DNA of 64,000 nucleotides. Origin: Prinsepia uniflora (lineage: Eukaryota; Streptophyta; Magnoliopsida; Rosales; Rosaceae). The stretch covers positions 74,039,028-74,103,027 of the forward strand of contig CM064866.1 of the NCBI GenBank assembly GCA_032719365.1, given 5' to 3'. This document shows, one piece after another, positions 22,184 to 32,894 of the stretch (its first letter is position 1; every line of letters starts with the position of its first letter). The notes beneath the pieces are model-generated. The model saw nothing but the letters and a program-made list of their open reading frames with translations. It searched no databases and was not told the DNA's origin. Both the position numbers and the translations under genes were made by a program.

Positions 22184-23889
22184 TCATGAACCTTTCTTGC
22201 TACCTGAACGTGACAATTTCCGGTCCAATGACTGCAACCGGTTCTTTAAACTTTGGTTTTCTTCAAGTAAACGGTCGTACTCAAGAAGAAACCCTTCAGA
22301 CTGTTTTCTTAGAGCATGAACATTAGATTCTGCAGTACGAACATCTTTTGTCTTTGCCTCAATTTCAGATTCCAGCTGTTTCAGTCTCGTGCGCGATGCA
22401 GCCATCTCATTCTCCAGGGCTTTGATCTCATCCAAACCGCTAGGTTTCCCATCCTCAGGACCCCGGTTCTGCTTCTTAATGGCTTCCATGCTCTTCCTTC
22501 GTATACGAAGCTCCCTAATATAGTGGTGCAGTCTATCTATCATAAGAGCAAGGAATAGGGAGCCTCCTGCAAGTGGCCAACACAAATAGGTTAACGGCTA
22601 ACAAAATTATCAGTAAGCAACACTAAATCATGAAATTCTTCCTTGAAATCAACATCTGGTAAACAGAAACAGTAGCAAGGTGGTTTCCCTAGACCTAGAA
22701 CATCATGATCAACTGGTTTCTTCTCATTTCATCCTCATCAGATCAGATAAAGGTGGCAAGAGATGAAAAGAGTGCACAACAAAGAACTCAATAAACATCA
22801 GTTAACTTTTAAAAACACTGATGGCACAATAAAAACTGAAAAAGCATTTAACAAAGATTGGAGGAATGCAAGAGGACGGGAGGAAATAAGATACTCCTAT
22901 GCTGATACAAAACATACCAAAAAAACAATGGAGTTGATATTATCATATTTTTTTTCCAGATAAAATGACCCTTATCTTGCTCCAAAGGGATATATGGTTG
23001 TAAGTAGACTTGAACATTACTGGTAACCGGAACCGAAGTGAACAAGACATACAATTCACTATTCTCTGTGACGATTAAATCTCAAATTAGATAGGGTGGC
23101 CTAATCTAACTCCGTCAACAACTGTAATAGACCGTTCACATGATTGAAGTTTTCTATTTGATCATGCGGCAGAGTATAAGGGTGGCCTAATCTGACTCTC
23201 ATGATTTTGGACCCATAATTATAACAAGCTTGATTTGAAACAGATAACGTTACAACTAAACCACAAACAACATAATGCATAATATCAGATTTCTAAGGGA
23301 TGAGCAAAACGGGGCAAAAGAAAATCGGCTCTCGTGAACTAATTAACAGGATCCAGAGCTAGCTTCAATCACAAGTTAGTGTCATAGATGAAACAGTGAT
23401 CTGGAATACAAAGTCACAAATTTACAATCTTTATCATCCATCACATTCCCAAATCCATTCAAGCAAGCAAATTTCAATCACAAATCACGAAAAAGGAACA
23501 CAACAACCAAACACATGCAAACTAAAAACAAATGTGAAAAACCCCCACACAGCATTTAAGTTTGAATAATCGACCACAAAAAAAAAAAAAAATTAGAAAT
23601 TACCCATGAGTGTGGCTTCGAGAAGGTGCTTGACCATGAGGACCTGATCGGTGGGACTAAGAACGGCGCCTTTGTCGATCCGGCTGTTCTTGATCTTAAC
23701 TACGCCGTAAACGCTAGCCATCAACACCGCAAACACGGTTCCTGCCACCGTTTTCACGACAATGGGTCCCTTGCCGCGCTTGATCTGATCCAGACCCAAA
23801 ATCACCAGCTTCCTGAAGGGGGTCCTAAACAAAAACGCCAGAATCAGAAGCATCTCCGAGACTATCACTATGAACAATAGTTGAATCAT
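22184..23889 (-). CDS. BAP31-like endoplasmic reticulum membrane protein
   Basis: Two exons: 23889-23604 (donor ATGG|GTAATT) and 22566-22184 (acceptor TTGCAG|G), separated by a ~1.04-kb intron; 222 residues. The start MIQLLF at 23889 is the conserved N-terminus of plant BAP31-like proteins. Three hydrophobic segments follow (around 1-20, 40-65 and 95-115), with the family-typical KTVAGTVFAVL, PTDQVLM, LEATLMG and LALMIDRLHHYIRELR. A coiled coil makes up the C-terminal half, with LLEEYD-like and RLLEENQSLKNRL heptads. The last four residues KKGS form a KKXX retrieval signal. In animals and yeast this family works as an ER chaperone and export receptor; the plant role is inferred by homology. 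Length matches the family. Confidence 0.92.
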
Positions 23890-24035
23890 CTTCCTCAAGG
23901 CTCAAGCTTTAGTTTCAACCTCAGTGGGTAAATTTGAAAGCTTTGTTTAGAAATTTAGATTGGGTATATACGTCAGTTTGGTTATGGGAGGAGCTTAGGT
24001 GGATCCAAAAGTAATTCTTTCCACAAACAAGGTAG

Positions 24036-24069
<34 letters not shown>

Positions 24070-24549
24070 TGATTAATTCCCCAAATTGAAGTAGTCATCA
24101 TGGAGGTCACGTTAGGTTAAGTGGTTAACCATAGATTACAGGCCCAGATCTTTTATTACCTTGTGATTTTGGAGACTATAGTTATTCGTTAGTTGGTGTT
24201 GATAGCCCAGATGGATTCATCATCAACGTCAGTTGGCCAGCAAAAAGTAGGAATACCTTTTGTCCTTTACTGAACTAATTAAGAACTACAAGTCTACAAC
24301 AAGTGTATACGAAGGAACCATAGTGACACATTTGCATATCACTTGCCACTAGGGTCAAATCAATATCAAAGCAAATAATTACAAGCTGTATACTTTGTAA
24401 CTTCAAAAATAATTGGATAAGAAATGTTAAAGTCGGAAATTTTGAGCAAATTTTTTCAATTTTGACACACTCAAACTACATACAAATATTATGAAAAATG
24501 ATTGAAATTGGAATATATTTGAAAATTCTAATTCAAGACACGATGATAA
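23890..24549. other. Intergenic with (AAT)n microsatellite
   Basis: Contains an uninterrupted run of TAA/AAT triplets at about 24034-24068. Otherwise no gene signal. Confidence 0.6.
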
Positions 24550-25222
24550 CAATAGTTTGCTTGCAATTTTTTTTAGAGAAAACACCAAAATGATTGAGCG
24601 TAGAGCCTTAGAAAGTCTCCTTCCAAGCTGCAAAGCCATTTTCAATTGAAGCACCTTCCTCTTCTCTCTTGTCTCAGCTTGTTTCGCCTTCAAATTCAAA
24701 TCAATAGTCTCTTCCATGAGCCTGAAATATCCAGCACTAATTCTCTTCACTTCAACAACCATCCCAACTTGTCCACCATGCTCAATTATTTCTCCACACT
24801 AGCCAAAGCCCCAAGAACCATTGCTCCCCATACCCCATAATTGCTACTGGAGCCCACTAAAGCAGACCCTAAAGTTCCAAGCCCACTCAATAAGGCCCAG
24901 AGATGGCCTAGGCTCTGTTCACTTTCACTGCATTCTCAAAGTACCTCAAATAATATGCCCCATCTTTGCCCTTTCATCACCTACAAATCAATAGGCCTTG
25001 TCCAATGCCAACACTTTTTCTATTGCTTAGAATCTGTGGACATTGGCATTGGCATTACCACTACTTGTGATGTTGGTTGGATGATGAATTGACCTGGATT
25101 TTTGGTGCATCATTGTTGTCATGGGTGGCCTTAACCACTACTGCTTTCGGAAAGCACCGCATTTGATGATCAAACGAATCCATCAAACCAAAGATGCTTG
25201 AAGCAACTTGAAAAGTTGCCAT
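24550..25222 (-). pseudogene. Deleted copy of the At4g22030-like gene
   Basis: The minus-strand start MATFQVASSIFGLMDSFDHQ at 25222 matches the first 20 residues of the intact neighbour (MATFQTSAIFSLMGSFDNH), then breaks. Fragments matching its later parts follow in other frames: the LDRAYPLP region near 25000, the GSALVGST region near 24860, and the C-terminal LMEETIDLNLKAKQ...LQLGRRLSK block at 24760-24600. The central ~250 residues are mostly missing and the terminal stop is lost. It is a tandem duplicate decayed by deletions and frame changes. Confidence 0.82.
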
Positions 25223-25540
25223 GCCAAGTTCTTTGGCTTTATGATCAATTAGCATAGAGGATATGATGAGAGGATTTGATGGGTGCTTTTCCTATTTGAA
25301 AACTCAACATGTTTGTAATTAGATGCATTATGGATTACACTGGGTAGCCAAACAATCCATTCATTCAAGTGAGTTCATAAATGAAAGTGGACATATCTAT
25401 ATAGGCTTGTAGAAAGCATTGAAAATTTCAAATTTGGCAAATTCTACATGCAAAAATTTTGAAGTACCAAAAAAAATTGGATTGGACTAAAATCAAAATG
25501 TATTTAATTCTGATTATTCATATGAACAAGTGAATTAACC

Positions 25541-26899
25541 TTAGAATAGCTTGCTTGCAAACTTTTCAGAGAAAATAGCAAAATGTTTGAGTTCAGAAAG
25601 GCTCCTTCCAAGCTGCAAAGCCACCTTGATTTCAATCACCTCCCCATTCTCTCTCCTCTCAAATTGTTTCTCTTTCAAATTTGATTCTATATTCTCTTGC
25701 ATGAGCCTAAAAAACCCAGCATTGCTTCTATACATTTCAACCACCATCCCAACTTGACCACCATGCTCAATTGTGTTCACCACACAAGCCAAAGCCCCAA
25801 ATATCACCCCAAACATCACTCCCCACACCCCATAATTGCTTGTTGAACCCACCAAAGCAGACCCCAGAGCTGCAAAGCCAGTCAAAATAGGCCCACAGAT
25901 GGCCAAAACTCTGTTGACTTTCAAGGCCTTCTCAGCCAACCTTAGATACTCTGGCACATCCTTGCTCTCCAGAACCCTAGCAATCTCCCTCATTTCATCT
26001 TCCAGCTTCTCACTCCAACCATTATTCCCAGCATCTGGTATTTTACCTTCATGCCCTTGATTTCGTTGTTTTGGCCACCAGATTGTTGGCTGTACAATTT
26101 TGGGGAATTTATCAAGCATTTCACCCAATAGAGGAAGTGGGTAGGCCCTGTCCAACGCTAATACTCTCTCTATTGCTTCATCCACATCCAAAATGTTCGT
26201 AATGACATTACTATCATAACCACGATGGATGAGAGATAGAGTTGCTTGAACCTGGCCATGGAGCTGCTTGAACAATCTAGCAGCATTTCTTTGCTCTTCC
26301 GCGAGCTGAGACGGTTGGATTCTGTTCATCATCACCGACATCCCTGTGGCTGCTATATAGAGTATAGTGGAAGAAAGCTTGAGTGCCAAAAACGCCGGGG
26401 AAAAATTCAGAAAATTTGCATTGCATGTGAACAAAGTTGTGGCTGCGAGTCCTGTCATGGTTGCGGCAGTGAGAGTGATTGAATTGATGGACGCTAAAAG
26501 AAGACGGTTCCAATTATCACGCTGTACACCCACGTTGTTATGCATCTCAACTCTGTCTGCAACTGCCTCCATGATTGCATATAGCTTTGAAGTAACCATT
26601 GGATCATGATCATCATTACAGTTACTAGCATTTTTCGTGTCGATGGGGGAATTGAAATAGTGGGTTTCGTTTCTGGCTGTGTTGGGAGTCTTGTAATCAT
26701 TGCTGTTTGTGAAGTCCAAGTTCTCAACCAAGTTTCTGGTTGGGAGTTTGGGGAGAGAAATTGGACTGACCTGGAAATTTGGTGCATTGTTATTGCCATT
26801 TCTGGTGGCCTTAATGGTGACTCTTTTCGGGAAACAACGAATATGATTATCAAACGAGCCCATCAAACTAAAGATTGCTGAAGTTTGAAAGGTTGCCAT
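25541..26899 (-). CDS. Family labelled 'probable F-box protein At4g22030'; no F-box seen
   Basis: Single exon, 452 residues, starting at MATFQTSAIF. Conserved blocks shared with the gene at 35572 are LYAIMEAVADRVEMH (about 106-120), QRDNWNRLLLASINSITL, IQPSQLAEEQRNAARLF, ALDRAYPLPLLGEML, a WWPK motif, HGGQVGMVVEMYR and a C-terminal FASKLF. Two or three hydrophobic, Ala/Gly-rich segments occur (near 140-165, 180-195 and 345-385), so it may be membrane-associated. The first ~50 residues are Ser/Lys/Arg-rich and poor in acidic residues, compatible with a plastid transit peptide. I see no F-box, so the usual database label probably misleads. Biochemical function unknown. Its partner 24550-25222 is a decayed tandem copy on the same strand. 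Confidence 0.85.
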   Translation of the reverse strand: MATFQTSAIFSLMGSFDNHIRCFPKRVTIKATRNGNNNAPNFQVSPISLPKLPTRNLVENLDFTNSNDYKTPNTARNETHYFNSPIDTKNASNCNDDHDPMVTSKLYAIMEAVADRVEMHNNVGVQRDNWNRLLLASINSITLTAATMTGLAATTLFTCNANFLNFSPAFLALKLSSTILYIAATGMSVMMNRIQPSQLAEEQRNAARLFKQLHGQVQATLSLIHRGYDSNVITNILDVDEAIERVLALDRAYPLPLLGEMLDKFPKIVQPTIWWPKQRNQGHEGKIPDAGNNGWSEKLEDEMREIARVLESKDVPEYLRLAEKALKVNRVLAICGPILTGFAALGSALVGSTSNYGVWGVMFGVIFGALACVVNTIEHGGQVGMVVEMYRSNAGFFRLMQENIESNLKEKQFERRENGEVIEIKVALQLGRSLSELKHFAIFSEKFASKLF

Positions 26900-29800
26900 G
26901 GTTTATCTGGCAAGAGCAGATTATTGTGTACAGCTGAGTTTGGATTTAGGCATAGAGGGGAAACAGTAGCATAGTAGACAGTTTGAATATTATGCTGGAC
27001 TTACGTAGGCAAAAATTCTACCTTGCACATTTTATGATGGGGTCGGGTGTTTCTGAGCTTCATATTGAGTTTAAAAATTAAAATTAAAATATGTTATCAT
27101 TTTATCAAAATTGACTCTCAAATTCGAATATTTTTTTTATTTTAAATGAAAATAATTTAATTACTTATTGCAACGATGCATTAAAAAAAAAAAAAAACAG
27201 TACAGCGGGTGGTTGTGTTAATTATTTAATCCAAGTTGTACCATAAATAATGTACCTCCTAACAGTTTGAAAAACTTATTTGATGGACAACAAGAGCATG
27301 CATTGTCAGTCCATTAACATTTCATTTTTTTTAAGCTTATCTACAAATTTAGGTGATCGTGATATAATTAAAAAAATAAAAATTTCTTGGGGATAAAGGA
27401 ATATTTGGGTTTGTTTAAAATTTTGCAGACTCCCAACAAATCTCCAATAAATTTGTAATCCACCAATATTTTGTCCTAAACTGTTGGTCTAGAAGCTCAT
27501 GAATTATTTCTCAATTCTGGCAGTGGCCTGGCAGCCTAGTAGTCCTATTACTTGAAGGTTTTGTGCTTCATTCAACTCAAAATAAGAGCGTGTTGTGGGT
27601 GCTTAATATGCTCCCTAGTGGTGCAAAGATGATGTGCTTTCAGCTTACGTACTATTATAATGATCTTCTAAATGTGTATTTTCGTGTTATTTTAAAAAGA
27701 ATAAGAGTTAGTCTTTATAAACAGTTTTTTGTTTCCACCTTATATCTAAACAATGAGTCAAATCTTGCTATAATTATCATTCTTTAAATAATTGTTTATA
27801 CTTAAAAAAAAAATTTGGACCGAAGCTAATGGTTCGAATGGAATTAAAGGCCTACAGTGGAAAATAAATCCAGATTTCATGTGTTATTCAATTTTAGTAC
27901 TTTTATATTTGTGTATTTGTTCTTCTATTTCTATTTCAATACAAACCAGATTTCCTTAAGTAGTAATTGGTAATCATAATACACCATCCAAGCATGGTTC
28001 ATGGCTTGCCAAGTCGGGATACCATCTTTGTACAATGGTCCAAATACTTTGATTCCGACTTAAGGGAATCTAGGATCACTAACCACGTGACTACTGAAAT
28101 AACAACGTCGCTAACTCGAATATCATGGTGAAATAACTTCTGAACTTGGGTTACACTGGAAAATAAAATATTTTAAAAGTCCTTGAAAAATGCATTAAAA
28201 AGAACAATGCATGCTAATTCTTGTCCGCCTGCTTGACAATCGCTTTTATTAGAAGAAAAGTTCTTGGGTCGGAAACGGAACTCATATTCAATGTCTAGTA
28301 GCAATCTCTACTAATGACATGCATGCACTTGAGTTAGAAAGCCTACTTGCTTCATGATCTGCCCATTCAGAGATCGACTGTGGTTAAAGGTCTATCACAC
28401 TTAGTCCATCCATCATCACTCTCTACATTTCACCAACGGACCCTACGAGTGGTCCGCCTCTCTCGCTCTGCAGACCATGTTCCACGCGAAGGACCAACAA
28501 AACAAGAGTTGCATCAGGATATTTGGCTCCTAAAATGAGAAAAATATTTTGAATTGGATCAATAATATTCCTTATGTTTTAATAAATACACCAAGAAAAT
28601 AAGAATCCGAAGAATGTCAATGTTTATTACATGATATGGAGACTTATGTAGAATTTCCATACTCATTTATGCAAAGAATATGATGTCCAGTAATTTGACC
28701 AAAGGCAAACTGTGACAGAATCTGATTAGGTAACTGGGACAGAGTCACTGTAATATTAAACCCTCAATTCAAGGTGAGATCACCACTATAGAGACCGAGT
28801 CTAATTTGATTTCCAAGTTTGCAACATAAGCAAAGAAACAGGTTTCTTTGCTCTGTGTGTTTGTCTTTGTTTACTACAATCTACATATCCCCTGCTTATA
28901 CAGCATATGAGCTGTCTCCTTCGCGTGCATACGTGGTCTCCAACACCATCAGGGTAAAGCATTATACAGTAGAAAGATAGATAAACATGGATCACAATTT
29001 TATGAAATAATTATACATTAATCCAGTTTTTAAGTATAATATATAAAATAGTTTAGTTAACATATAAATAGTATTATTAAGATTTTTACTATATTCTTTT
29101 ATTGTATTGTTTTTTAAAATTTTCTAATACTGTTTATATCTTTTTATGAAATAATTTTACATTAATCCAGTTTTTAAGTAAAATGTATAAAATAGTTTAT
29201 TTAACATATAAATAGTATTATTAATATTTTTACTATATTTTTTTATTGTATTGTTTTTTTTTTAAGTTTTCTAATACCGTTTATATTTTTTATGAAATAA
29301 TTTTACAATAATCCAGTTTTTAAGTATAATATATAAAATAGTTTATTTAACATATAAATAGTATTATTAAGATTTTTACTATATTTTTTATTGTATTATT
29401 TTTTTAAGTTTTCTAATACCGTTTATATCTTTTCTTTCAATGGAGGCGTAACTTTTAAAATTTAAATTTAAATATTTTATATTTATTTTAAAAAATTATT
29501 TAATAAGATAATTCTAACTAAATATCATATTTTCAGATTTATTTTAGGAATGAAAATCATTTTAATCAATTAAACTTGTCAGATAATATCTGATATTTTG
29601 AATAATTACAGACTTACATGTACTTTATTTATTTTATATAGTTTTTTTTTATTATATTCCTTTGTAGATAAATTATTAATTATCTGCATATTTTATTCTT
29701 TCGTAGATAAATTAATAATTATCTATATATTCCTTGTTTTTTTAATTCTATTTTAGAGAGGTATATTACGTATAAAATACCTTTATTATACAATTAAAAT

Positions 29801-30439
29801 TCTAATAGGTAAATTAAATTTTTACGTACAATTAAAATTTCTATAGGTAAATTACGTACAATAACTCGTCTAAAATCACCTCAGGTTGAACTAACTTATC
29901 TGAAAGATATATTGCCAATGATGAAAAACAATCATAATGCATACCCAAAAACTTTAAATGGTCGAATGACAACAAACATTTTAATAAAATGATTTTTGGT
30001 TTTTCGTAAAAAAATATAATCAAATAACATTTTTACTGCAAAAGAACGAAGACAAATGATCAATAATGTAAAATAATTATATGATATGTAATGACACGCT
30101 TCTAATTCATTAAAAATTAAGGAACTAAAATTAATGTTGCACTTTGGCCAAGTAAAAAAATCTAGTTATTTCTTATTTACACCCCTATTTATTGTAATGG
30201 ACTAACTTATAGTTTGGAATATCAAAAAGGACCTACATATAATTAGCCCTACATTTATTCATTAATAGATTTTGACAAGATTCAGCATACATGAAAAAAA
30301 AAGTATCGATGATTGCCCAAAATAGAAAAAGTGTCGATGAAATATAGATTTAATAGTTGTTCAAGACAATCTCGTGAGCTAAGTAGAAACTCGTAGGGAG
30401 CACAAATATCTGAAGCCAACTTCCCAACATTGCGCCGGT
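26900..30439. other. Long AT-rich intergenic region
   Basis: No coding similarity recognised; short ORFs (for example near 27563, 28347, 28801) show no family features. It includes homopolymers near 27180 and 27800 and a three-copy tandem repeat at 29001-29436. Short duplicated AT-rich motifs near 29650-29860 include two copies of a GTAGATAAATTA-TAATTATCT palindrome-like unit. Confidence 0.6.
29001..29436. repeat. Three-copy tandem repeat, period about 145 bp
   Basis: Copies begin with TATGAAATAATT at 29001, 29145 and 29291, and each runs through CATATAAATAGTATTATTAA to a T-rich end CTAATACYGTTTATAT. Very AT-rich; copies are closely similar. The unit is near nucleosome-repeat length, but only three copies are present. 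Confidence 0.88.
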
Positions 30440-32894
30440 TCACTTAGCCTTCGGCAATGCCACAGATCTGGCCCGTAAATTTAGGAAAATTCCCCTGAAA
30501 ACAAAAGTACAAGGACGACCAGTTAATGAACCGGGAAACGAATAAAGGAATGAATGAAAAATGAGATTCAAGTCTATGGTTTTTACCATCCGAAAGCAAC
30601 CAAGCTGTGAAAGATGACGCGGAGTTGGAGTGGTACATATTGGTGGTTTATCCACCCCAGAACAGGCCAGAACTGCATTTCCATCAGTCAAGGTTTTAAG
30701 ATTACAAACTGTTTTAGTTTTCTTATAATGTCTTTGAATATATGATAGCACGGATAGAAATATACCGTCCACGATGTGTATTGCACCGCTGGGTAGTCCT
30801 TCTTTATTTTGTTTTTCACCTGCGTCCAGGGTCTTCCTGTGTTTCACATCTTCATTAGACAACAAGCATTAAGCAACAAACTTCTTATCATTTGTTATAC
30901 TAAGCATTCACATCTGGCCCACATGGCACATGCTAATATGCCTCTCCAGGATGACTTTCTTTGAAACTCTGTAAGAGTTTTTTTTACTAATAATATTATA
31001 ATATCATATACTAATCATACAGCGGTTACTTAATAAAATCTAGGGGATATAGCAACTACTGCATTCCAAATTTCTCACATGTTAACATGTGAACATAAAA
31101 AATAAAAAAAACTGAATATCAAAGGTTTTCACTTATGCTTACCCTCCACAACTAACCCATAGTAAAGCATGAAAACCAAGTTATTCCACGGAGAAGATGT
31201 CAACTGTTCCAGCAGTACCTGAAATAAATTCAGCAGAAATATTAGAATGACCGATACATTATTCCATTCTTTTAGGTCCCTCTAATACCACTTCATTGCC
31301 ATGGATTTCTCAACATATAACGAGGTATGAAGATGAGGAGAGTCACCTACCTTTTTGGCTACTGTTTTTGAATCCTTCTTCCCCTTGAAAATCTTATCCA
31401 GCATTAGATGCAGGAAATGCCCAAACGGTCCAAGATAAACAGCTCCAAAAAGCTGCACTGAGAGATGCAGGATTATAATGTAAACATATTGAATAATAGC
31501 GCTCCATTTGTGTTGTACGGTTGTAATCAACTTTAAATGATCCCAAATTCTCCACTTTATCCAACCCATCTATCTCTAGTTTCGGGTTGTTAAAAAACAC
31601 CGCTTCCACCGGACTCAACTGCACACATCCGCATTTAATTTAGACTCTCCCTTTATTATTATTATTATATTTTTTTTCTTCATATAATGCTAATAAAACC
31701 AAAAAAACATTATTTCTTGAAGTTCTTTGATTGGAACGAACTATCCAAGGTGGGATCATATATGGGATCAAGTGGGATCGTATATGGGATCAAGAGATCT
31801 TCAATTTGGTATACTTCTTTTTCGACTGCCTACTTGTTCAGTCAAACAGACTTCTAACCGACAACAAGACAGTATGGTAAGTTTTGGTACCGCATTCTTC
31901 AACTAGGTACGAATGAAGACTGTAATAATTAGTGTGTCAAAGTTTCTTAAATAGAATGTATGATTGAACATCTGTAAAAAAGTGAATCTACCAACATTTC
32001 AAGTCCGGAGCTCAAACTAGCAAGCACAGCTTTTTTCCAAAAGCATAAGTAGGTTCAAAGGTTGCACAATGAGTTTAAGAAAACTTAAAACTTTACAAAA
32101 GCCCATTTTCATATGCATTTTGTTGTTTTCTGGAAATCTACCTAAGAACGTATTCTGAAGAAGAGCAAACAATTAGTTAAACCAAATGCAATGTTTGTGT
32201 GGCTATTACAACGATCAGACAGAAAGAGCATCAGTAAAGCTAGAGTTGGGATCTTTTCATTCGTTACCTTAACTGCATATTATCAAAGTATCCCAAAAAA
32301 AAAAACACAGATGCATGCACAAATAAAACAAAACTTTTGAAAAAATGGAAGATCGAGAAACCACCATAAAATGGGGAGAGAAAGGGCCTTACCACTTTGA
32401 GAATAAGCCGTCTTATTTGGAGTTTCTGAATGCCAGTGAGCTTCTGGGACACTATGTCACTGATTGCTGACAACACCCCGGCTGTAATTGCCTGTTCCAA
32501 AAAGAAATAAGGTATCATAAAAATTTCCCAATTTGACAGTATAGATGGCTAGGACCTCAGTAAAAACGACATTAACCTCTAGCAAATTAAGCATTACAGG
32601 TACCAGTCACAATCAAGCTGAAAATCCAATATCTTTGGAAACCCAGATAAGAAAGCAATCTAAAACTAAAGAAAATTCCGTTCTTTTAGCTTGACTGAAC
32701 TTTCTCAGAAAGCAAACAAGGGTTTAAAATGAAAAACAGTGGAAATCGAAGTAACCCAATAAGAAATCAGACAAAAATAGCCGAGATGAAATTGAAATTT
32801 TGATAAAAGCGTGGAATTCGACCTTGGTTCTGAGCGGATGATGCTGTAGCTGAAGCAAGTAGCTCTGCAACCCCTTCTTGGCTATTGACCCCAT
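30440..32894 (-). CDS. PMP22: PMP22-type peroxisomal membrane protein (Mpv17/PMP22 family)
   Basis: Seven exons on the minus strand: 32894-32823, 32491-32393, 31452-31351, 31218-31143, 30836-30766, 30672-30587 and 30494-30440. They sum to 561 bp and 186 residues with consistent phases and GT/AG ends (first donor AAG|GTCGAA, somewhat weak). The protein starts MGSIAKKGLQSYLLQLQHHP and shows SDIVSQKLTGIQKLQ, LGPFGHFLH, FKGKKDSKTVAKK and PWTQVKNKIKKDYP. The family signature block (W-PVLGWINHQYVPLQLRV) leads to the C-terminal LRARSVALPKAK. Four membrane segments are expected. Arabidopsis PMP22 is a peroxisomal membrane protein of about this length; the family's transport or pore activity is not well defined. 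The first exon's basic N-terminus (KKG) is typical for peroxisomal targeting in this group. Confidence 0.92.

Noticed and set aside
26246..26881. Plus-strand and shifted ORFs of 78-119 residues
   Set aside because: Shadows of the intact At4g22030-like gene on the minus strand.
28347..28538. 63-residue ORF
   Set aside because: No similarity and no gene context in an AT-rich spacer.
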